From: Rubrobacteraceae bacterium
GTDB taxonomy: Bacteria > Actinomycetota > Rubrobacteria > Rubrobacterales > Rubrobacteraceae
Reading direction: 5' to 3'
Assembly (NCBI GenBank): GCA_029240775.1
Contig: JARDZQ010000078.1
Coordinates: 1 to 7,682 of the forward strand
Length of the DNA: 7,682 nucleotides
A program made the translations under genes and the position numbers. Below the pieces are notes generated by a model. It was not told where the DNA came from and did no database searches. It saw nothing but the letters and a program-made list of their open reading frames with translations. Positions 1-4,807 of this stretch are shown here, piece after piece; position 1 is the first letter of the stretch; each line of letters starts with the position of its first letter.

Positions 1-185
1 GAGCTGGCAGTGGAGCGCCGGAGTGGCGGATGCGGGCGGCTTTGATGGTCCACTACCTGGAGAGGATCTCAGACCACGGCGTGGATATCGGAGGGAGCAC
101 GGTCTTCCTCATCACGGGGGAGCGCATCGAGGACGCCATGCAACAGTACCTCCGGCGAAACATAGACGGGGACGGGGGACAGTAG
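1..185 (+). CDS. PhoU-family protein, C-terminal end (partial)
   Basis: This is the tail of a gene that begins before the window. Reading from base 3 gives about 60 codons ending in TAG at 183-185. The residues include the segment LMVHYLERISDHGVDIG followed by a short helix and 'TGERIEDAMQQYLRRN'. The ERxxDHxxxI pattern is the conserved metal-binding E/DxxxD helix near the end of PhoU-type domains (compare LERIGDHAKNI in E. coli PhoU). PhoU proteins are cytoplasmic helical-bundle proteins that link phosphate transport (PstSCAB) with the PhoR sensor kinase and lower phosphate uptake when phosphate is plentiful. Only the last helix of the second PhoU repeat is visible, so I cannot tell a classical PhoU from a PhoU domain fused to another protein. 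The neighbouring genes do not help. The family call is fairly safe; the exact role is inferred. Confidence 0.72.
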   Translation, partial: AGSGAPEWRMRAALMVHYLERISDHGVDIGGSTVFLITGERIEDAMQQYLRRNIDGDGGQ

Positions 186-218
186 CCCCTCCGGGGGTCG
201 GCACCTGTGCATCTCTGC

Positions 219-244
219 TACAATCTACGGGCAGGATGTTCTGC
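219..244 (+). promoter_or_regulatory. Candidate promoter (-10 TACAAT) and small inverted repeat before the Rrf2 gene
   Basis: TACAAT at 219-224 fits a sigma-70-type -10 box and would place transcription start near 231, about 31 bases before the TTG start of the Rrf2 gene. There is no TTGACA-like -35; a GGTC lies 23 bases upstream at 196-199. Directly at the expected start point is an inverted repeat GCAG-N6-CTGC (231-244). Rrf2 regulators commonly repress their own promoters, so this could be an operator, but four-base arms are short and may be chance. No good Shine-Dalgarno is visible before 262. Confidence 0.4.
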
Positions 245-261
245 AATCGGGTGGTTCCGTC

Positions 262-711
262 TTGAGGCTTACGCAGAAGAGCAAGTACGCGGTTCGCGCG
301 CTAGTGGAGCTGGCGCTCAACGAGGGTGAGTCGCCGCTGGGGGTGGCGGAGATCGCCCGCCGCCAGCGCATCCCGGATAGGTTTCTGGAGCAGATCTTCG
401 GCGAGCTTCGCAGGGCGAACATCCTCGAGAGCCGCCGTGGCGCGCATGGAGGCTACCGCTTCGCGATGCCGACCGAGGAGATCACGGTCCTCGACGTCGT
501 TGAGATCCTGGACGGCGAGGTCCGCCCGGCGCGCTGCTCGGCGGGCGGGGTGTGCTACATCGCCGACGCCCCCCTGTGCGCGACGAGCAAGGTCTGGGAC
601 GAGGCTCGCGTCGCTCTCGAAGGGGTCTTCGGAAGCTACAGCATAGCCGCGCTCGCAGCCGCCGAGCGGGAGGAGCGCCGCGCCCGCGAAGCCGCCTCTG
701 TCGGCCGCTGA
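262..711 (+). CDS. Rrf2-family transcriptional regulator, probable Fe-S or redox sensor
   Basis: 149-residue protein with a TTG start, chosen because the family begins at once with the pattern seen here (MRLTQKSKYAVRAL, compare 'MrLtskgrYAlrAl'). The N-terminal ~60 residues form the winged helix-turn-helix: SPLGVAEIARRQRIPDRFLEQ is the recognition helix region and 'SRRGAHGGYRFA' (57-68) the wing typical of Rrf2 proteins. After the dimerisation helix come three cysteines, C92, C98 and C106, in the place where IscR and NsrR bind an Fe-S cluster; W112 follows as in the family. The protein is therefore probably a cytoplasmic DNA-binding repressor that senses iron-sulphur status, nitric oxide or redox state. 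The cysteine spacing (X5 then X7) differs from the usual X5/X5, so ligand type is open. No iscS or suf gene is beside it; the next gene is a methyltransferase. The family call is strong and the signal sensed is unknown. Confidence 0.93.
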   Translation: MRLTQKSKYAVRALVELALNEGESPLGVAEIARRQRIPDRFLEQIFGELRRANILESRRGAHGGYRFAMPTEEITVLDVVEILDGEVRPARCSAGGVCYIADAPLCATSKVWDEARVALEGVFGSYSIAALAAAEREERRAREAASVGR

Positions 712-781
712 GAACGTCCCTCTGGATAGGCTGAGGGCACACCTGCGGGGCCGCACCGGCCTTGCGGAGTCCAGCGTCGAG

Positions 782-1387
782 GTGGGCGGCAGAACCTACC
801 GCATCACGCACCCCGCCTCCGTCGACGACCTGCTCGACGAGGAGGACTTCGAGCACGACGAAAGGCTTCCTTACTGGGCCGAGCTCTGGCCGAGCGCGGT
901 GGCCTTGGCCCGCGCCCTGGCGCGGGAGGATCTGGCGGGGAAACGCTCCATCGAGCTCGGTTGCGGCGTGGGGCTTCCGACGGTCGTAGCCCTCTCCCGC
1001 GGGGCGAAGGTCCTCGCGACCGACCACAACGAGGCAGCCCTCGACTTCGCCGCCCACAACGCCAGCGCGAACGCGGGCAGGGAGCCGGAGACCGCGCTGC
1101 TCGACTGGTTCTCGCCCGACGACCTGCCGCCCTTCGACCTCGTCTTCGCCGCCGACGTGCTCTACGAGCGGCGGAACGCACCGGCCCTCGCGAACCTCGT
1201 GCCGAAGCTGCTCGCGGCGGACGGCGAGGCCCTCCTCGCCGATCCCCGGCGTCCCCCCGCGCCGGCATTCCTCGAGACGATAGAAGCGCGAGGGTTTGGG
1301 ATCTCTACGGAGAGCATGGTGGTGGAGCAGGGAGAGAGGGAGGTTAGGGTACTTCTGCACAGGATAAAGGGCGCCCCGCTGGTATAA
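782..1387 (+). CDS. Class I SAM-dependent methyltransferase, lysine/METTL-like (Methyltransf_16 type)
   Basis: 201 residues from the GTG at 782, the only ATG/GTG/TTG in this open frame upstream of the core. Seen directly: the segment LPYWAELWPSAVALA (29-43), typical of the protein lysine methyltransferase group; SAM-binding motif I, ELGCGVG (58-64); an acidic end of strand 2, ATD (D81), followed by an N-rich helix; and FAADVLYER, a motif IV that gives the catalytic face in this group. The fold transfers a methyl group from S-adenosylmethionine; the substrate cannot be read from sequence and may be a protein side chain. The frame stays open upstream of 782 back to 647, and the residues there (including SSVEVGG) look like real protein, so the N-terminus is probably longer; a CTG at 722 or 731 would supply it. 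The gene follows the Rrf2 stop closely and may be co-transcribed with it. The stop codon TAA (1385-1387) overlaps the next promoter. Confidence 0.8.
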   Translation: MGGRTYRITHPASVDDLLDEEDFEHDERLPYWAELWPSAVALARALAREDLAGKRSIELGCGVGLPTVVALSRGAKVLATDHNEAALDFAAHNASANAGREPETALLDWFSPDDLPPFDLVFAADVLYERRNAPALANLVPKLLAADGEALLADPRRPPAPAFLETIEARGFGISTESMVVEQGEREVRVLLHRIKGAPLV

Positions 1388-1388
1388 T
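1383..1388 (+). promoter_or_regulatory. Perfect -10 box TATAAT for a probably leaderless helicase mRNA
   Basis: TATAAT at 1383-1388 is the consensus -10 hexamer and stands out in this GC-rich DNA. It overlaps the TAA stop of the methyltransferase. With the normal 5-9 base spacing, transcription would start at about 1394-1398, which falls on or next to the GTG at 1398. No -35 consensus and no Shine-Dalgarno are visible, consistent with leaderless translation, which is common in actinobacteria. The promoter assignment is inferred from sequence only. Confidence 0.6.
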
Positions 1389-1397
1389 TTGGTCTCT

Positions 1398-4300
1398 GTG
1401 TTGCTGGAATCCTTAAACCCGACCCAGTTAGACGCCGTAGAGCACACCGAGGGCCCGCTACTCATCCTCGCGGGGGCGGGCAGCGGGAAGACGCGCGTGC
1501 TCACGCATCGCATCGCTTACATCCTCGACAGAGGTCTCGCGGCTCCAGAAGAGGTGTTGGCGATAACCTTCACCAACAAGGCCGCCGGGGAGATGAAGGA
1601 CCGGGTCGCTCTGCTCGTGGGGCCCGCCTCGCGCAAGATGTGGGTCTCGACCTTCCACGCCTTCTGCGCCCGCATCCTGCGCGTTCACGCCGAGAAGCTA
1701 GGGTACAAGCGCGAATTCACAATCTACGACGGGGCCGACCAGGTACGGCTCGTCAAGCGGTGCATCGTCGAGCTCGGCAAGGACCCGAAAAGGTTCAACC
1801 CGCGCTCTTTCCAGGCCCAGATCTCCGCGGCCAAGAACGTGCTTGCGACCCCCGAAGACTACCTGCGCTCGACCGAGGGTTACATCGCCGAGAACGTAGC
1901 CGAGGTCTACGACCTCTACCAGCGGCGCCTCTACGAGAGCAACGCCATGGACTTCGACGACCTCATAATGCAGACCGTCGCACTGCTGGAGATCTTCCCC
2001 GAAGTGCGCGAACGCTACCAGACGCGCTTCAAGTACATCCACGTCGACGAGTACCAGGACACCAACCACGCCCAGTACCGGCTCGTCAATATCCTGGCGG
2101 CTGCACATCGTAACTTGTGTGTCGTTGGTGACGACGATCAATGTCTGGCGGAAGGCACCCTAATCACGATGGCCGACGGCAATAGGCGGGCTATTGAGGA
2201 GATCCAACCTGGAGACGACGTTCTATCCGGTTACGGTAGCGGCGAGTTTCGGGCCGCGAAGGTACTCCGCACCTACCAACGACACGGCCGGCGTGAGGGG
2301 GTAGCCATCACCACCGAGACCGGGCGCAGGATCGTCAGCACGCCTGAGCACACCCACTTCGCCGGCTACCGTCTTGGCGTGGTACCGCAGTTGCATTTCG
2401 TGTACCTGATGCATCGCGAGGATACTGGCTACCGGTTAGGCACCACACAGGTGTACACGCGCGGCCAGAAGAAACCAATGGTCGGGCTTGCGCAACGCAC
2501 GCTTCACGAGCATGCCGACGCGCTGTGGGTGATCTCGACGCACAAGTCGGAGAACGATGCACGGGCCGAGGAGTACGTTCTCTCGCTGCAGTATCGCATC
2601 CCCACGCTCCCGTTCGTGCCTCGAAGGAGTTCTCAGCTAGCCGATGGAGCTCGGGCGAATGGACTCGTGCACGATCCGGCGTACATCTCGCGCGTGTTCG
2701 AAGCCTTTGACACCGAGGCTGGCGCAGGACAGCTCCTACACGACCGCGGTCTTTCTCCACATCATCCGCACTACCGTCCGCGGTCCAGAAACGTCAAGCG
2801 GCAAAACGTGGTCGTCACGCTCTGCGGTGACAGGCGCGGTCGCACTCCCATGCATCGGCTGTCCATCATCGGTAACGATTCTGTCGGGAAGGCAGTCCTT
2901 GAGGGGGCAGGGTTATCGGTGCGTTCAGCCAAGAACGGTTCCAAGAGCTGGCGCCACGAGACGGCCAGCAAGAGCTACGCACGCCTGCAAGCGACGGTGG
3001 ATCTCATCAACCGGCGGTTCGAGCGCACGAACGTGATCCAGAGTGCCCGCCTAGGTCGCAACGGTGAGAACGGAAGGAGAGTGAGCAACTCGTTGCCGTT
3101 TGTCTTCGCAGGGTCTGTTATGCCAGGCATGGCGATGTTCAATGAGCACGGTGGCTACGATATCGTCGAGACAGTGGAGCGAGTGGAACTCGACGGACCG
3201 GTTTATGACCTCGATATCGAGAATACCCATAACTATATAGCCGAAGGGATCATTACCCACAACTCCGTCTACTCGTGGCGAGGAGCGGACATAAAGAACA
3301 TCCTGGACTTCGAGCGGGACTATCCGGAGGCGAAGGTCGTCAAGCTGGAGCAGAACTACCGCTCGACGCAGACGATTCTGGACGCGGCGAACGCGGTCGT
3401 GGCGAACAACGCCTCGCGCAAGCCGAAGGAGCTGTGGACGGCGGGGCCCCCAGGGGAGCGCATCCGCGTCTTCACGGCGAGCGATGAGTACGCCGAGGCG
3501 CGCTTCGTGGTCTCGGAGATCGAGCTTCTCATAGACGCCGGGGTGAGGCCGGCCGATATATCTGTCTTCTACCGGACCAACGCCCAGAGCCGCGCGTTTG
3601 AGGACGTGCTGGTGCGCGAGGGGGTCCCGTACCAGGTCGTCGGGGGGGTCAGGTTCTACGAGCGGGCGGAGATCAAAGACACCATGGCCTACCTCGCGGT
3701 GATCTCCAACCCTACCGACTCGGGTGCCCTTGAGCGGATAATCAACGTCCCCAAGAGGGGGCTGGGGGCGACCTCGGTCGCGCGGTTGCAGGAGTTCGCC
3801 CGCAGGAACGGGCTCTCGCTCTACGAGGCTCTCGCTGAGGCCGACGCCGTAGACCTCACGGGCGCCGCGAGGAAGGCGTGCAGGGCGGTCAGGGACCTCT
3901 TCGAGGGGTGGAGGGTCGCGGCGCAGGAGGTGCCGCCGGTAGAGCTGATCGGGGCTGTACTCGACGAGTCGGGCTACCGGGCGGAGCTCGTGGCCGAGAA
4001 CACGGTCGAGGCCGAGTCGCGCCTGGAGAACCTGGAGGAGCTGATAAACGCCGCCCGCGAGTACCAGCGCGTCGAGCCCGAACCGACGCTCTCCGGGTTC
4101 TTGCAGGAGCAGGCGCTCTACTCCGAGCAGGACGCTCTGTCGGGTGAGGGCGGGAGGGTCGCGCTGATGACGCTCCACAACGCGAAGGGTCTGGAGTACG
4201 ATCACGTCTTCGTGGTAGGGATGGAGGAGGGGACCTTTCCGCACGCGCGCTCCCTCGACGAGCAGAATCTCGAGGAGGAGCGGAGGCTCGCGTACGTCGG

Positions 4301-4649
4301 CATCACGCGTGCGAGGAAGTCCCTCACCCTCACCTACGCCAAGCTGCGCTCCAACTGGGGCGAGCGCGAGTACCAGATGCCCTCGCGCTTCCTCGCGGAG
4401 ATACCCGAGAACCTCAAGGCAGGCACGATAAGCGGCTCCCGCGGGGGATGGGGGATGGCGCTGCCCCGGCGAAGCGAGCCAGAGAGGGTAAGCTCCGTGA
4501 CGGTATCATTCCGCGCCGGGGAGCGGGTCAGGCACGCCAAGTTCGGCGTGGGGGAGGTCGTCGAGGCCGGGGAAGGCAGGGTCGTGGTCAGGTTCGGGGG
4601 GCAGGAGCGTGTCTTCGTGCCCGAGATCGCGCCGCTGCGCAAGGCGTAG
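1398..4649 (+). CDS. pcrA: PcrA/UvrD-type superfamily 1A DNA helicase containing an intein
   Basis: 1083-residue precursor; 709 residues after removal of the intein, a normal PcrA/UvrD length. It is a 3'-5' ATP-driven DNA helicase used in nucleotide excision repair, in displacing RecA and other proteins, and in repair of stalled transcription. Motifs in order (numbered from GTG 1398): Q-motif LNPTQLDAV (6-14), Walker A AGAGSGKT (25-32), motif Ia ITFTNKAAGEM, Walker B DEYQD (217-221), motif III VVGDDDQ interrupted after Gln248 by the intein and resumed as SVYSWRGAD (623-631), motif IV QNYRST (from 652), motif V TLHNAKGLEYD (from 925), motif VI RRLAYVGITRAR (from 962). The last ~45 residues, with RVRHAKFGVGEVV, match the Tudor-like tail of PcrA that contacts RNA polymerase. 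Possible starts are TTG 1389, GTG 1398 and TTG 1401; 1398 is chosen because the TATAAT at 1383-1388 would start a transcript about there. The unspliced protein should lack ATPase/helicase activity because motif III is split. Confidence 0.95.
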   Translation: MLLESLNPTQLDAVEHTEGPLLILAGAGSGKTRVLTHRIAYILDRGLAAPEEVLAITFTNKAAGEMKDRVALLVGPASRKMWVSTFHAFCARILRVHAEKLGYKREFTIYDGADQVRLVKRCIVELGKDPKRFNPRSFQAQISAAKNVLATPEDYLRSTEGYIAENVAEVYDLYQRRLYESNAMDFDDLIMQTVALLEIFPEVRERYQTRFKYIHVDEYQDTNHAQYRLVNILAAAHRNLCVVGDDDQCLAEGTLITMADGNRRAIEEIQPGDDVLSGYGSGEFRAAKVLRTYQRHGRREGVAITTETGRRIVSTPEHTHFAGYRLGVVPQLHFVYLMHREDTGYRLGTTQVYTRGQKKPMVGLAQRTLHEHADALWVISTHKSENDARAEEYVLSLQYRIPTLPFVPRRSSQLADGARANGLVHDPAYISRVFEAFDTEAGAGQLLHDRGLSPHHPHYRPRSRNVKRQNVVVTLCGDRRGRTPMHRLSIIGNDSVGKAVLEGAGLSVRSAKNGSKSWRHETASKSYARLQATVDLINRRFERTNVIQSARLGRNGENGRRVSNSLPFVFAGSVMPGMAMFNEHGGYDIVETVERVELDGPVYDLDIENTHNYIAEGIITHNSVYSWRGADIKNILDFERDYPEAKVVKLEQNYRSTQTILDAANAVVANNASRKPKELWTAGPPGERIRVFTASDEYAEARFVVSEIELLIDAGVRPADISVFYRTNAQSRAFEDVLVREGVPYQVVGGVRFYERAEIKDTMAYLAVISNPTDSGALERIINVPKRGLGATSVARLQEFARRNGLSLYEALAEADAVDLTGAARKACRAVRDLFEGWRVAAQEVPPVELIGAVLDESGYRAELVAENTVEAESRLENLEELINAAREYQRVEPEPTLSGFLQEQALYSEQDALSGEGGRVALMTLHNAKGLEYDHVFVVGMEEGTFPHARSLDEQNLEEERRLAYVGITRARKSLTLTYAKLRSNWGEREYQMPSRFLAEIPENLKAGTISGSRGGWGMALPRRSEPERVSSVTVSFRAGERVRHAKFGVGEVVEAGEGRVVVRFGGQERVFVPEIAPLRKA
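2142..3263 (+). mobile_element. Intein (374 residues) in helicase motif III with a central GIY-YIG-like insert
   Basis: The insert runs in frame from Cys (TGT 2142-2144) to Asn (AAC 3261-3263). Removing it rejoins VVGDDDQ with SVYSWRGAD, the intact motif III of PcrA. Splicing blocks are all visible: block A CLAEGTLITMADG with nucleophile Cys1; block B GRRIVSTPEH with Thr67 and His70; block F VYDLDIENTHNYI (354-366) with His363; block G GIITHN with His373 and Asn374; and Ser as the +1 residue of the host protein. It is therefore a class 1, cis-splicing Hint-fold intein that excises itself by Cys1 acyl shift, transfer to Ser+1 and Asn cyclisation. At 374 residues it is too long for a mini-intein, leaving room for a homing nuclease between blocks B and F. 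Its GC content is visibly lower than the flanking helicase. The boundaries are exact; activity is inferred. Confidence 0.94.
2391..2621 (+). other. GIY-YIG-like nuclease region inside the intein
   Basis: Intein residues 84-160 carry the pattern FVY (86-88), then YRLG (97-100), then an arginine in GLAQRTLHEHADALW (R119) and a glutamate pair in NDARAEEYVLSL (E143/E144). This order and spacing match the GIY-YIG nuclease core: the 'GIY' strand, the 'YIG' strand 10-11 residues later, the catalytic Arg on the first helix, and the metal-binding Glu. The 'GIY' is degenerate (FVY) and 'YIG' reads RLG, similar to the looser T5orf172/MUG113-type members. This would be the homing endonuclease of the intein. 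Assignment rests on motif order by eye; a profile search has not been done, and the region could also be an inactive relic. Confidence 0.5.
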
Positions 4650-4696
4650 GGGGAGCCTTCTATCCGGCACCGCGCGGGTCTGAGACGCCGCGGTAA

Positions 4697-4711
4697 GCTA
4701 CAATGTGTAGC
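4697..4711 (+). promoter_or_regulatory. Perfect palindrome GCTACA-ATG-TGTAGC containing a -10-like TACAAT
   Basis: Bases 4697-4702 and 4706-4711 are perfect reverse complements around a 3-base centre. The left arm and centre include TACAAT (4699-4704), a plausible -10 box for the pyrophosphatase operon, with a GGTC 22 bases upstream at 4677-4680. The same GCTACAAT octamer occurs in the Rrf2 promoter at 217-224. A protein bound to the palindrome would block RNA polymerase, so it is a candidate operator as well as a promoter. The transcript would have a leader of about 95 bases before the start at 4808. The wider gap 4650-4807 holds nothing else I can name. Confidence 0.42.
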
Positions 4712-4790
4712 ATGGAAGCGTCTTCCGGGCGGGGTGGTTCCCCGACGGTCCCGAAGAGGTGGGCCAGGCGCAGGATTTCGGCTCGCTTAA

Positions 4791-4801
4791 GGGGAGAAAG
4801 G
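4791..4801 (+). promoter_or_regulatory. Ribosome binding site that fixes the pyrophosphatase start
   Basis: The purine run GGGGAGAAAGG lies 6 bases before the ATG at 4808. It supports that start over the longer in-frame ATG at 4703, which has no ribosome binding site, lies inside the palindromic promoter element and would add 35 residues with no family likeness. Confidence 0.65.
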
Positions 4802-4807
4802 ATCGAG

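Noticed and set aside
1389..1391. TTG 1389 as the helicase start
   Set aside because: It gives only three more residues, directly follows the TATAAT, and would not be on a transcript started from that promoter. It remains possible if the gene is read from an upstream promoter.
2142..3263. LAGLIDADG or HNH homing nuclease in the intein
   Set aside because: No pair of LAGLIDADG-like boxes and no HNH motif could be found; one stretch near residues 223-290 only faintly resembles a LAGLIDADG half, so it is reported as unassigned.
3051..4244. Long open frame on the - strand opposite the helicase, and similar ones opposite 482-1513 and 5426-6517
   Set aside because: These are antisense shadows caused by high GC and codon bias. 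Their residues are Arg/Pro/Gly/Leu-rich, show no recognisable motifs, and the + strand genes there are secure.
4669..4694. Possible terminator hairpin after the helicase (ACCGCG with CGCGGT)
   Set aside because: The stem is only 6 pairs with a 14-base loop and no T-run follows; in GC-rich DNA this is expected by chance.
4703..4807. In-frame ATG at 4703 as the pyrophosphatase start, giving a 35-residue N-terminal extension
   Set aside because: The extension is Arg/Ser-rich with no family likeness, has no ribosome binding site and overlaps the likely -10 element. ATG 4808 has a good purine run before it and gives H9/D13/D15 in the family register.
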